Part shown: in pieces, positions 11,526 to 24,126 of the stretch
Layout of the letters: every line of letters starts with the position of its first letter
Numbering within the stretch: position 1 is the first letter of the stretch
Assembly: GCA_002914805.1 (NCBI GenBank)
Contig: JXTB01000018.1
Location: 412,318-476,317 of the forward strand
Direction: 5' to 3'
DNA: 64,000 nucleotides
Origin: Parasponia andersonii
Lineage: Eukaryota; Streptophyta; Magnoliopsida; Rosales; Cannabaceae
Notes under the pieces: generated by a model
Database searches by the model: none
What the model was told of the DNA's origin: nothing
Seen by the model: only the letters and a program-made list of their open reading frames with translations
Position numbers and translations under genes: made by a program

Positions 11526-14500
11526 ATGGTGCTGCTGAACAAAGTCATGGACGATAACGGTCTCAGTCCCGGGAAGAAGATCGAAGGGCAGGTGGTGTTG
11601 ATGAAGAAGATCTTGGACATCGACTTCTTAGGCAAAGGAGTTTCTCTTCAGCTAGTTAGTGCAGTTCATGGCGACCCTGGTAATTATTTAATTACTACGA
11701 TCATATTTTTAATATAGCACATTTATGTGGGTGTATATATGTATATATGGCTGTACGTTTTTTTTTTTTTTCAAGGATAAATAATGTTAGTTTGAGTTTC
11801 AAAGTAAATGATCATGAACCCGGTCATGGATATTTTGGATACGGCTACTTGGCAGAAGAAATAAACAGCTCGTTTTAACAAATAACTATAATATATATGG
11901 TTGTCAATTTAGTAGGCATTATTTTTTATAATTTTAATTGGCATAAAAAATAACCCATACATATATTTATTTCACGTGGCAGTTCGCATAATTCATGTTG
12001 TGTAAGTGAATATTTTGTGTTGTCACTAATAAGAAAATAACTTATACATGCATAATATATATTGATAACAACTTAGTACTAGTGTTCTTAACATGGAACA
12101 ACTAACGATATATGACGCAGTTTATTTTATTTTATTTTTTTGAGACAGATAAAATATGACACAGTTTCTGTTTTGGTAACATTTATAAATTTTACAAATA
12201 AAATGTACTCCAAAGTCACGAATCTTAATTGAAAAACGAGTCATTGAGAATATTTTTCCCCCTTCATTGGCGGGAAAATAAGTTGGGCGCCATCAATGGG
12301 CCTTTGGTCCCAAATCGCCCGATATGGCTGGGCTTAATTAATAAAGCCCAAATAATAAAAAATATTATAGACTGTTGTCCTTAATTTTTTTTAAGATTAC
12401 TTTTTCTTTTCATTTCATCAACGGTTTTTTCTTCGTCTCAGGAGTTTTTCTCTGCAATTTTTTTCTCTGTTTTTATTTTTGTTGCAGCGAATGGACTGAA
12501 AGGGAATGTAGGAAAACCAGCTTACCTGGAGAAGTGGGATACATCTTTCCCTTCCTTGCCACTAGGCGAGTCCATTTTTAAAGTTACCTTCGATTGGGAC
12601 GACGCCATTGGAGTTCCTGGAGCTCTGATAATCAAGAACAATAACAACGCTGAGTTCTATATCAAGACCATCACTCTCGTTGATGTTCCCGGTGAAGGTC
12701 ACATCCACTTCATCTGCAACTCTTGGGTATACCCAGTAAGCAAATACGATTACGATCGCGTTTTCTTCGCGAACAAGGTAATGGTTATTCTGATGATATG
12801 AAGTTGAATTTGTTCAAACTGGTTCATGATTGTGGAACCCAATTGAAAGCATTTTAATAATATCATCGCTTCATTGTAAGAAGTGGGTTGGTTGTGGTTT
12901 TTAATGAGAGCCCTCCAGTTGTTTGTTTAAAGTACCCAATGACATATTAAAACTTTGTTGCTTAAAGATTTTTTACTGGAAATAGATGCGAGTAAATTGC
13001 TTCGTATGCTAATCTAAATTTGGTGAAATTTATATTCGTAGACATATCTTCCTAGTACAACACCAGTACCACTGCGGGAGTACATAAAACAAGAGCTTGT
13101 GAACTTGAGAGGAGATGGAACAGGAGAGCGACAGGAGTGGGATAGAGTCTATGACTATGATTACTACAATGATTTGGGTGATCCTGATAAGGGTCCAGCA
13201 TTTGTTCGTCCAGTCCTTGGAGGGTCTCGTGAATACCCTTACCCTCGTAGAGGAAGAACTGGCAGACCTCCCACCCAGACAGGTTAATTTGATATTTCTG
13301 CATGTTATGTGTGTCAAACATCAGATCTTTTTCTCCTATTTTTCTTTTCTCTTTGCTGATTAATGATTATCATTGATGAATTAAGAATTTGAGATTTCAG
13401 TTCTTGTTCTTGATATTAACTTTTTTCTGATGAGAATCTTTAATTAACAGATCCGAACACTGAGAGCAGGCTGCCTCTTCTGAAGAGTTTAAGCATTTAT
13501 GTTCCACGAGATGAGCGATTTGATCATATTAAGATGTCTGACTTTCTTGCTTATGGACTACTGTCGTTAGCACAGGGCATCATACCTGCGCTGGAATCTT
13601 TTTTTGACGAGACCCCGGGTGAATTTGATAGCTTCCAGGATGTACTCGACTTGTACAGACAGGGACTTAAGCTACCAAAAGCAGTACTTGATACTATCAG
13701 GCAAAATGTGCCTTCTGAGGTGCTTCCGGAAATTTTTCAGATTGATGCTGAACAATTCATTAAATATCCTCTGCCTGATGTGATAAAAGGTATTTCACCT
13801 AACTGTACGGTTCAGCCAGTTCTGTTCTCAAGATGATATTTTTTGTACGATTTGACAATTCATGAGATTGTGCATTTGTTCTTTTAGTAGCTAATTTTTT
13901 CCATCTTATTGTGGTGTCTCAATAATTTGGATCAGAGTATACATCTGCATGGAGGACTGATGAAGAATTTGGAAGAGAAATGGTGGCTGGAGTTAACCCT
14001 CTCATCCTTCGTCGCCTAGAAGTAATTTCATGATTTTGATACTGAAATTACTAGCAATAATTTTGATTAAATGCTGCCAAATGCTTGTTTTCTTTTCTTT
14101 TTTAATTATTATTTGCTCCAACTTAACTACAGGAATTCCCACCGGCAAGCAAGCTAGACCCTATAGTGTATGGTGATCAAACTAGTAAAATTACTGAAGG
14201 CCACATACTGAATAACTTGGACGGGCTTGGTGTATATGAGGTAATGTTCATAGAGTATTTTTTTATGGACGAGTTTCAAATGCAGCGTAGAGTTATAATT
14301 AACTAATCTATTCTTGCTACAAATATTAATGCATTTTCAACATTATATGACTGAATAGGCACTCGAAAACAAGAAGTTATTTATACTAGACCACCATGAT
14401 TCGTTTATGCCATACCTGACAAGGATAAACTCAACTCCAACAAAGACTTACGCCACCAGGACACTCTTGTTTCTAAAAGATGATGGCACCTTCAAGCCCT

Positions 14501-16005
14501 TGGCCATCGAATTAAGCTTACCGCATCCAGATGGTGACAAATATGGTGCAATTAGCAAAGTATATACACCAGCTGAAGTAGGCGTTGAAGGTACTATTTG
14601 GGAACTGGCAAAAGCTTATGTAGCTGTAAATGACTCTGGTTATCATCAGCTCATTAGTCACTGGTACGACTCTGGAAGAAAGTTGGGACATTAGTTTGGT
14701 TTAAATTGCAATAGGTTTTATATGTCTTATAATTTTTGTTCGTCTACAGGCTGCATACACATGCCACAATGGAGCCATTTGTGATAGCAACAAACAGGCA
14801 GCTAAGTGTGGTCCACCCAATTCACAAACTCTTGCAGCCTCACTTCCTGGACACTATGTACATAAATGCACTGGCCAGGCAGACTCTTATTAATGCTGAG
14901 GGCATTCTTGAGTTGACAGTTTTTCCAAGAAAGTATTCCATGGAGTTGTCAGCAGTAATCTATAAGGATTGGGTCTTTCCTGAGCAAGCACTCCCAGCAG
15001 ATCTCGTTAAGAGGTAATTGCTTCAAGCCTTGGTAGCTAAAAATTTTGTTTTTATGACTTGTTATTTGGGCTAAACTGAAAATCAGAAACTCATATTCGA
15101 TGGACAACCAGCAATAAGAAAATAATTTCAAATATAAACATAACAAAAAGAGTAAGTTGGGCTTAAAAGTGTAGAAAATGTTTTCTGAAAAGGGAAGCCT
15201 TTGTGGTAAAGCTCTTATTTTAGTAACGTACTTTGCTTTGACTATATACAGAGGAGTGGCAGTCAAGGATCCAAATTCTCCACATGGGCTTCGTTTACTG
15301 ATAAAGGACTACCCATATGCTGTTGATGGGCTAGAGATTTGGTCCGCAATTAAATCATGGGTTGAAGAGTACTGCTCTTACTACTACACGACTGATGATG
15401 TTGTGGAGAAAGACTCAGAGCTCCAGGCATGGTGGAAGGAGGTCAGAGAGGTGGGTCATGGCGACAAGAAGGATGCGCCCTGGTGGCCCAATATGCAAAC
15501 ACGTGAAGAGCTAGTGGATTCATGCACCACAATCATATGGATTGCTTCTGCTCTCCATGCAGCAGTCAACTTTGGACAGTACCCTTATGCAGGGTACCTT
15601 CCAAACCGACCCACAATAAGCCGTCGATTCATGCCTATAAAGGGCACCCCAGAATATGAGTTGCTCGAGTCTGACCCTGAAAAGGCTTTCTTGGAGACAA
15701 TTACTGCAGAGCTGCAGACCCTCATTGGGATTTCCCTCATTGAGATTCTGTCAAGGCATACTTCTGATGAGGTCTATCTTGGGCAGAGAGACACTCCTGA
15801 GTGGACAACAGATGCTGAGCCCTTGCAAGCCTTTGATAAGTTTGGAAAGAGACTCGCTCTAATTGAGGACAGAATTATGAGCAGGAACAATGATCCAAAT
15901 CTGAAGAACCGAGTTGGTCCAGTCAAGTTTCCTTACACTCTGTTGTATCCTACGAGTGAAAAAGGACTCACTGCCAAGGGAATTCCTAACAGCGTCTCAA
16001 TCTAA
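11526..16005 (+). CDS. Linoleate 9S-lipoxygenase, cytosolic type (nine exons)
   Basis: It would oxygenate linoleic and alpha-linolenic acid, feeding the 9-branch of oxylipin synthesis. Exons: 11526-11679, 12488-12777, 13042-13282, 13451-13789, 13936-14021, 14133-14240, 14359-14663, 14750-15013, 15252-16005; all introns are GT-AG, phases agree, and the product is 846 residues. The N-terminal PLAT domain (about 15-145) is followed by the catalytic domain. The His motif is complete (H502, H507, H512, H530, H539); expected iron ligands are H507, H512, H698, N702 and C-terminal I846 (ending GIPNSVSI). T564-V565 is the Thr-Val pair usual in 9-lipoxygenases (Thr-Phe in 13-enzymes), and A550 fits S-stereochemistry. 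No transit peptide is evident. The start has good context (AAAGATGG) and follows a TATA box. The PLAT domain is about 15-20 residues short between LMKKILDID and [10 protein letters not shown]. Otherwise it looks intact. Confidence 0.95.
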
Positions 16006-17044
16006 AGGTCTTCTCCTTGCGTTCTTGTTAGTCTTTATATATGTATTTTCTTTCCCAGAAATCGTCTTTCCCGTCGGTGTTAGTTTGCTTGTATGTGATG
16101 CTCAGCTTAATCTCCACTAGGAGTAATAAGAGCTTGTGTAACCACAAAGCCCTTAAGCTTTTGGTACGTACTATTACTAAATAATTTGTACTGAGCATGA
16201 TACTTAATGATGCAAAGACTCCCCAGATAATTTATGCATTTGAAAGCACGCGGTTTTGAATGGAGAATGAATGAATTAGAATAGTCGGGCAGAATCATAT
16301 GATAAGGAAAGTCGGAGCCTCCCACTTGTCGGGGTTACCAGGCTGGCTAACCTAACTATGAATTTATATCAATGGAGGGAAAGGCAGAGGTCAAGGATAG
16401 TATGCTGTCGGAGTGAGACCGGGGTACAGTAGCGAAGTTAGACTGAAATACACGACTCAATTCCTCTATATGGAAAAACATTTTAAGCATCTTCGTTAAA
16501 ATAAAACGATTTGAAATCATTCATGGTATAATAGTAATAAACCTTTCATTATATTTTCAGGTAACGCCTTCTACTCATGGTGGCAGAAATGGCCAGGCTA
16601 GTGAGCTTGGATTAATTCATTAAAAGATATTACTTCAATAACTACGAGTTAGTCTGGAGATTCCTTATATGGCAACAAAGTATTGTTGATAAACTGAGTG
16701 CATCAACTCTCGGGGTCGATATGTTTGGGATATGGAAGTACATGCTAGTAATTAGACTTTTGGATTTGTTATTAGGATTAAATACGTGTAAATATCCCTT
16801 ATGTTTAGGGATGTCAGTTTGTATTAGGATTAAATACATGTAAATATCCCTTAAGCTTGGGATGTCATTTTGTAATTTTCTAAGTTAGAATTTGAATATT
16901 ATAACCAGAGAGATTTTAAGGGTAGTTATTCGGATTACATACTTGTAGATATCCTTAACTTTAAAATGTCAGTTTGTAATCCTAAAAAAAAAATTGTATT
17001 AGAATTTGCGTTTTGTTTCCTTATCAACCGTATATGATAACAGT
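16006..17044. other. Lipoxygenase 3' flank
   Basis: Presumed 3' UTR and downstream spacer. Weak poly(A)-signal-like AATAAT/AATAAG motifs occur near 16124-16186, but none is decisive. Beyond 16330 a few hundred bases are less AT-rich without a recognisable gene. The 52-bp repeat at 16771 is listed separately. Confidence 0.5.
16771..16982. repeat. ~52-bp tandem repeat, about three degenerate units
   Basis: Units begin ATTAGGATTAAATAC at 16771 and 16823 (period 52). A third, diverged one near 16929 still has TATCC and AAATGTCAGTTTGTAAT. The common core is a TAAATATCCCTTA...GGGATGTCA block. No coding content. Confidence 0.75.
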
Positions 17045-17052
17045 CTAAGGGG

Positions 17053-17840
17053 TTGTTTGCTATCATGACTAAAAAATTATTTTTTGTTTTTAGAAACAGA
17101 AAATTGTTTTCTGAGAACTTGTAAGAGTGTTTGGCATTGTTATCTGAGAACAGTTTTTAAAAACAGAGTTAAAGAAAACAGAAAATTCAGAGAACAACAA
17201 AATGTTGTTTTCAAGGTGTTTTCTTAATTTTTTCTTTTTCTGAAAAAAAAAAAAGAAAAATTCTTTCATATGACTTTCATATACACATTTTCTTGTAATT
17301 TTCTCTCTGATCACCTTCTCTAACTACTCTCTCTCTTCTCACTCTCTCTCATCACTTTCTCTCTCTTTATTCTCTCAATCCTCATTCTCTATCATCATTT
17401 TCTCTCTCATCACTTTCTCTCTTCTCATTTTCTCTCATCACTTTCTCTCTCCTCATTTTATTTCATCACTTTCTTTCTCATCATTTTCTATCCCTTCATT
17501 TTTTTAATCACATTATCTCTCTTCATTCTTTATTACTACTTTATTTTTTATAACTTTTTTTATCTTTATTTTTTATCCACATGTATTCTTATCACTTTCT
17601 CTCTCCTTCTTCTCTTACTTGAATTTATCTCTGATTACTTTCTCTTAACTTTTTCTCTCTAATATTTATTTTATAATACAAATATAATTTTTTATATTCA
17701 TTTAATTTTTTTTCCTAAAAATTATTTTTAGAAAATATTTGCCAAACACCCATTGTTTTCTAAAAACATTATAAAACAGTTTTTGTTCTTATTTCTGAAA
17801 ATATAACTCTGAAAACAGAAAACAAAAAGCCAAACAGGCC
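17053..17840. mobile_element. Non-autonomous hAT-like DNA transposon
   Basis: 788 bp. The left end (TTGTTTGCTATCATGAC) and the reverse complement of the right end (GGCCTGTTTGGCTTTTTG) resemble the TGTTTGG-type inverted termini of plant hAT MITEs. Both subterminal regions carry repeated TTTTCTGTTTTCAGA-like motifs in opposite orientation. Flanks CTAAGGGG (17045-17052) and CTAAGTGG (17841-17848) match at 7/8, fitting the 8-bp hAT target duplication. The exact border could shift by a few bases. The core (17299-17660) is a pyrimidine tract of TCTCTC and CATCACTTTCTC repeats. No transposase. Confidence 0.7.
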
Positions 17841-17848
17841 CTAAGTGG

Positions 17849-19520
17849 TTACGGGTTTCTTGCATAAAGTGTTTTCTGTATTAAGTTTCATGTCCCCGTT
17901 CACATTAATACTAAGCATTAAAACAAAATTCAAAAGTGAAACACTAACATTAATTTATATTGATATTCGAAAGTGAAACATTAACACTAATTTATATTGT
18001 ATGTAATTCTAATAGGAATATTATTTTTTCCCTAAAAAAAATTTATTTTTGCAAGAAAAATAATTAATATTTATTGTATTAAATGATTTAGTACTTCTAA
18101 AAAAATTTAATTAAGAAACTCCATATTTTTAGGCAAATATATTCGTCATTTCTGTGAATTTTTTGAAAATTATGATAGTTATCGATATTTTGGTAACGAT
18201 ATTTTCATCCTTCCTCATGCATAAAGAAAGTGCCAATCGGTCCCTTTGTAAAAACGTGTTAATAAAATATAATACATAATTATCTTTGAAGGAATTTTAT
18301 TATTTCTATGTTCAATATACAAGTTAGGTCTTTTTTCAGGTATGACCAAATTAAATAATGTTAAATTATTTAATTATGTTGTAACATGAAGAATGATTGT
18401 TGTAAAAGTGGAAAAATAAAAATAATATACAGAAATTTTTATTTGGTTCAATTATTTCTGAATAATCTACTTCCAAGCGGCCACGCCAATAGAATAAACA
18501 CTATTAGTAAAGTTTGAAATGAATACAAACACCAATTTGACTTATACAATAAAAGACTCCATCTTTTGATTGTCGCAATATGAATGTATTTTTTCACTAA
18601 TGTGTTTAGCGAGCACTACTCGTCTTAGATTGACTTTATTCTTCTGAAATCCCTTCAGATATTTGAAATCGATCTTCTCCCAAAGATTTTGTGTTCGTTC
18701 TTCCGATTAACACTCACAATCAAGCTCTCTTTAACCTTGTTTAATCCTTCATTTTTGGACTCTCTTCACAACTATGGATCGATCTTCTTCTGAAGATATT
18801 CAACAACTCTTTCGAAGTACTTTATCCCATGACTAGGATTACTCCTAAGCCTATGAAAATGGCTAAAAGAAAAATCATCCTATTACGCTCAATAATCGAA
18901 AAATGCAATATACCTAAAGATTCTAACAAGATGCCTTTATATAGAGTTCCAAGTTTTCAAGATTAAGTATCTGCAAAACAACTATTAAAAGTATTTAATA
19001 GTGATTAGCAGACTTGCAAGATTAATTAAGTTCATTACCAAACTTAGAAAACTGATCTGAAAATTAAATGTTGATTCTGTTCACGTGTTACAACATAATC
19101 TGTCGATACAATCATGGTGGAACAGAAAAGAAAACTTCTAGATTTCTTCCCTAAAACAAAATAGGCAGTAACTCAAATCTTTTAATAGTATATATAACGA
19201 ATTAGAGTAACTTTAAATAATAAGAATCAACACAAATGAGTAAAGAAACTTCCATAAAAGATATTCACATATAATATTCATTTAAAAGAATCTCCTCGAT
19301 GAAATATAGATAGATGCTCATAACTCTTTTTGGTAAGAGAAACTTACCCATTCCAATACAATGGAATTTGTCCATAAATGTAATTAACATACAAGATCAA
19401 TAAATAATCAGATTAGTAAATATATTTGTAAAGAAATAATTCCCTATGGTGAAATTATCAATTGTAATTATCAATCACTAATAATCAATACGATCGGATT
19501 TTTATGATCAACACTCATCC
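17849..19520. other. Spacer with a minus-strand LTR-like remnant
   Basis: No gene seen. About 18360-19130 is less AT-rich, and its reverse strand carries a CTCTATATAAAGGC promoter-like motif (18934-18947) followed by pyrimidine-rich text, as in many Copia LTRs. I could not find paired ends or a target duplication, so this is only a possible solo-LTR fossil. Confidence 0.35.
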
Positions 19521-20102
19521 TGTCATGATCCGAAACTCGGGCCAGTGGTAGAAGAAGAATTTTACAAAGATGAGAAATTCCTTGATTTATTTGAAAAGTG
19601 TCAAAAGTTCTAGTTTTATAAAACGGTCCATTTAAATAAAATAATTAGAATTTTATTCCGTGAACCATTCTCACAGTTCGCATACACCATTAAACATAGA
19701 TCAAATAATTACCAAAAAGAAAAAATGTAAACCTAATATAAGTCCAAGCATCATCATCATCAGTGTCAAAAATCAAACACCAGAATGGCATATATAAGTT
19801 CACAGACAAAGATAGAATGTAGTAATCTTAGTTCAATGCTAAACAAATCCCAAACAGTCCAAACATCATGACATCACACTCCAAGCATTACCAAGATAAC
19901 GAACTTCAGTTAATATAACCTCTTACTCCCCTTGATCACCAAGGTCTTACTGGACACCACCTGAGGAAGAAGGTAGGGAGGTGTGCATAAAATACTCAGT
20001 AGGAAAAATGATTATCTTGGTCGAAAATATTTTAGTGATGGAGAATTCCTGCATGGTTAGTTTAGTCCAAAATATACATATATATATAATTAAAACCAGA
20101 AA

Positions 20103-20141
<39 letters not shown>

Positions 20142-21442
20142 CAGTGTAATCAAAATCATTCAATTTATATGCACATGACACAAATCAACCTATACTCATG
20201 AGCTCTCATCTGTGGAAACCCAGGATGATAGCACTAAGTACGCCTAACACGTAAGCCCATACTCGGAGGGGACACCCATGTGTTGCCTTCCAAACCTAAA
20301 GGGGAAACCGAATTGCCTACGCCTGCCAAATGGGGAGGTAATCAGAAGTAACAAAACTCTATGCGGATTTACGGACTCTAGACCGACGGTGCGGCACGCA
20401 ATGCCACACTATAAACCTACGATGCTAACACGGTGCTCATGTATGATCCTATGACACATACAATATAGAACTGAAGTGTGAAAATGTTCATGCTCGGGTT
20501 TTTCAATAAAATCAGCATATTAGGTTTTATAGGAAAACGGGCAGTACAACGGCCTTATCTTTAATATACCTAAAATAACCTGTATTCAGAAAATTCCCAG
20601 AGTAATACAATATGTATACATCATACAATCAATTTCCATCACATATATTCAAGAAAACCAAAAATCACATTTGTTCTCATATGTTGCAGAAAATAAGTTT
20701 TATTCGAAAATGATATAAAACAGAGGCAATTGAGTCCTTACCTTGCTCGAATAGTGATACCACAATATTGAATCCTCAAAGTGTTATTGACGATCGCCTA
20801 GAAGGTCAGGAACCAATTCCAAGCCCTCGATCATCCTCTTGCGAAAAATCAACTTCTCACTGGAGCTTCAAATCTATAAACGGACCTCTTCACTGAATTC
20901 CTAGTACCCAAAATAGTTAGGTTAGATATATAACTTGTCCAACTCGGGTTCGGGCCCATACCGGAATGGTGCCACGCAAAAAGAGGCAAAATCTCGACCG
21001 TCCAATCTCAATTTCTGTGCCATTCACCAAACATAGACAATATATATATATATATACTTCCTCATTTTCCGAGTACAATCAAAAAATTACAACAAAAATA
21101 TAATCCAACGGCCGGATCAAAAAGTCAACTCAAGCTCAAAACATTCTAAAAATAACAACTTTTGATTCGGGCAGTATGGGATTAAGATATATATATCTTG
21201 AGATTCCTCTCGACGAGACAAATCCAACGAGTCTGGTTTGAGGTCGAATGGAGGCCGGAATCGTCGTCGGCAGCTAAAAATCCGAAATGCCCACTTCGTC
21301 TTCTCCGGCAACGGCGGCCTCTCCGGTGGCGGCAACTGGTCGACGTCGACTTGGCATGGCACGGGGGAGCTTCGCCTGTGAGATACATGGGTGGACGATG
21401 CCCGGGAGGCGAGCTACGGTGGTGGTCTTCATTTAGCTAAGG

Positions 21443-21482
<40 letters not shown>

Positions 21483-21753
21483 CGGGTGAGGGAGAGAGAG
21501 AGAGTCGGGTGAGGGAGAGAGAGAGAGTGATTGGGAAAAAGGATACCCACTTGAGTGGGAATATATAGGACTATGCAATTTTTCAAAAAATTATACTATA
21601 ATCCCCAGTTCTCAAATCTCTATTAATTTCGTTCTCCAAAATTTGTAATTTAGTCTTTCTACACAAAACTTTTGCGAATTAATCCACTTATTATTATATC
21701 CAGAAAATTGGTAAAATATCCAAATTACCCTCCAAAAAATCTGGGTTTTTATA
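19521..21753 (-). repeat. 3' LTR of the minus-strand Gypsy fossil
   Basis: About 2.2 kb, limits TGTCATGATCC (plus strand) and TTTTTATA next to the purine tract. It contains a (TA)n tract at about 20105-20141, a shorter one near 21039-21056, and GA-rich runs at 21449-21525. Segment 21057-21753 aligns with 23444-24126. Confidence 0.75.
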
Positions 21754-22397
21754 TTCTCCCCTCCTTAAAAGAATTTCTCCTGAAATTCAAAATATAAGAA
21801 AAGGTTTACATTACAATACAACTTCTGACTGAAGATTGAACAAATAAGGGTACTTCTCGTACATCTCCGTTTTGAGTTCCCAAGTAGCCTCGTTTTCTTT
21901 GTGATATTCCCAAAGCACCTTGACAAGTGGAATCTCTCTGTTGCAAAGCACCTTCAGATCTCTAGCTAACAAACGAACAAGTTACTCTTCATAAGACGCA
22001 TCTTCTTGGATCGGTACATGCACGTATTGAACAACATGAGATGGGTCCGACGTATACTTCTTCAACATCGACACGTGAAACACATTATGCACATGACCCA
22101 ACTGTGCAGGTAAATTCAAGCGATATGCCACTGGACCAATTCTCTCAGTGATCTCAAAGGGACTAATATACCTTAGAGTAAGTTACCCTTAACTCCAAAT
22201 CTTGTAACACCTCGCCTTAGAGTCATTTTCAAGAACATGGAATCACTAGTATCAAAATCTACCTCACGCCTCTTCAAGTCAGCATAGCTCTTTTGGTGAC
22301 TCTGAATCTCTTTGAGTCTCTCTTGGATATCCTTGATCTTCTCTGTAGTCTCCTAAATTAGTTCAAGTCCAAGAGTAACATGCTCTTCGGGTTCTGC

Positions 22398-23220
22398 CTA
22401 ACATAAATGCGACCTACACGGCCTTCCATACAACACTTCATATGGAGCTACACTCACACTGGTTTGGTAACTGTTATTGTAAGCAAATTCTACCAAAGGA
22501 AGATGATCATCCCAATTCCCACCAAAATCCAGTATGCAACAACATAGCATATCCTTAAGAATTTGAATGGTCCTTTCAGACTGACCATCTGACTCCAGAT
22601 GGTGAGCCGTACTGATATCCAACTGCGTACCCAACACTTTTTGCAAGGCTCTCCAAAACTTAGAAGTAAACCTTAGATCTATGTCAGAGACTATGCTTAA
22701 AGGTACACTATGCAAGCGTATGATGTTCTTCACATACAGTCTACTGAGGTTAGTAAGTGAGTATTCCATCCGGATCGGTAATAAAGTGAGCATTCTTTGT
22801 CAACTGATCGACTACCACCCAAACTGTGTCATTCTTTCTCAAGGTCTTTGGCAAATGGGTCATGAAGTCTATTGTGATCTTGTTCTACTTCCATTCTGGA
22901 ATTGGCAACGGTTGAAGTAATTTAGCTGGCCTCTGGTGTTCAGCCTTGACTTACTGACAAGTCAAACACTTAGCCACAAAGATAGCTACATCCTTCTTCA
23001 TACATTTCCACCAATACTGCTGCTTCAAGTCCCGGTACATCTTGGTACTACCCGGATGTACTACGAACCTTGATTTGTGAGCCTCTATTAGAATGGTTTC
23101 TCGAAGATTAGGGTTATTAGCTACAACCAACTTCCTACTGAAAAGAAAAAGCCCTTCTCTGTTAGTGCTTCGACCATCTAACTGTTCACCAGTCTGAAAT
23201 TGGTTCCAGATTGTCCTCAA
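22398..23220 (-). pseudogene. Integrase fragments of the Gypsy fossil
   Basis: Reverse-strand segments resemble Gypsy integrase. At 22951-23220 is an H2C2 zinc-binding region with HPGSTKMYRDLKQQYWW and the terminal CLTC. At 22398-22793 is core sequence with SDIDLRFTSKFW, then DGQSERTIQ and FAYNNSYQ. It belongs to the 19521-24126 element. Broken. Confidence 0.8.
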
Positions 23221-23372
23221 CTCTCTGTCGTGCCACTGACTCCATTGAGTAGTCTAGAGAAATGATGATGAAATCACAATATTGCTCAGGCAAGCAAGAC
23301 CTTCATTCTTAAGGTACTACAAGTTGTACTCACCAATCGCAACTGAGTTCCTCTAATCTTCAAACACCAGTG

Positions 23373-23373
<1 letters not shown>

Positions 23374-23443
<70 letters not shown>
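23374..23443. repeat. (AT)n microsatellite, about 70 bp
   Basis: Uninterrupted AT dinucleotides. In the other LTR the homologous position (about 21039-21056) holds a much shorter AT tract, so the repeat has expanded in this copy or contracted in the other. Confidence 0.9.
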
Positions 23444-23446
<3 letters not shown>

Positions 23447-24126
23447 AACTTCCCCATTTTCCGAGTACAATCCAAAAATCACAACAAAAACATAATCCAA
23501 CGGTCGGATCAAAAAGTCAACTCAAGCTCAAAACATTCCAAAAATGGCAACTTTTGATTCGGGCAGTATGAGGTTAAGATATATATACCTTGAGCTTTCT
23601 CTCGATGAGACGAATCCAATGAGTCTTGTTTGAGGTCGAACAGAAGCCGGAATCATTGCCGGCGGCCAAAAATCTAAAATGCCTACTTCGTCTTCTCCGA
23701 AAATGGCGGCCTCTCCGGTGGCAGCAACTAGTCGGCATCGACTCAGCATAACACGAAGGAGGTTCGCCAGTGGGCTACATGGGCAGACGACGTCGGGGAG
23801 GCGAGCTACGGCCGTGGTCGTCCTTCGGCTGAGGAAGACCCAAGAGAGAGAAAAAACGGGTGAGGGGGAAAGAGAGAGTCAGGTGAGGAAGAGAGATAGA
23901 GTGACTGAGAAAAAGGATACCCACGTGAATAGGAATATATGGGACTGTGCAATTTTTCAAAAAATTACACTATAGTCCCCGGTTCCTAAATCTTTATCAA
24001 TTCTGTCCCCCAAAATTTGTAATTTAATTATTCTTCACAAATTTTTACAAATTAATCCCCCCATTATTATATCCGGAAAATTAGTAAAATGTTCAAATTA
24101 CCATCCCAAAAATCCTGATTTTTACA
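23444..24126 (-). repeat. 5' LTR remnant of the minus-strand Gypsy fossil
   Basis: Direct repeat of 21057-21753, including the conserved CATTTTCCGAGTACAATC and AACTTTTGATTCGGGCAGTATG stretches (the latter in parts), ending TTTTTACA before the TATCC flank. Same orientation as the left LTR. Confidence 0.8.

Larger units (their letters stand above)
19521..24126 (-). mobile_element. Ty3/Gypsy LTR retrotransposon fossil, possibly chromovirus
   Basis: Minus-strand element, broken, with several breaks and much of the interior not recognisable. The outer limits are TG...CA and flanks CATCC (19516-19520) and TATCC (24127-24131) match at 4/5 as a 5-bp target duplication. Left LTR: 19521-21753. Right LTR remnant: to 24126. 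A purine tract on the element strand (21754-21768) abuts the left LTR, right after a pol-end sequence of the kind seen in chromoviruses. Integrase parts lie between the LTRs: an H2C2-type zinc region at 22951-23220 and a catalytic-core region at 22398-22793. LTR divergence looks like 10-12 percent by eye, so it is clearly older than copy B. Confidence 0.8.

Noticed and set aside
11902-11965. A fourth (TA)n-flanked MITE copy in lipoxygenase intron 1
   Set aside because: Only the left-end motif TGTCAATTTAGTAGGCATT and a short following stretch resemble the family; the right end is missing, so it is mentioned but not annotated.
15178-15251. In-frame ATG at 15178 as an alternative start of the last lipoxygenase exon
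   Set aside because: It lies in intron 8. A clear splice acceptor ends at 15251 and the phase of the exon starting at 15252 fits exon 8 exactly.
19947-20178. Short frames across the (TA)n tract
   Set aside because: Tyr/Ile alternation comes from translating TA repeats within an LTR.
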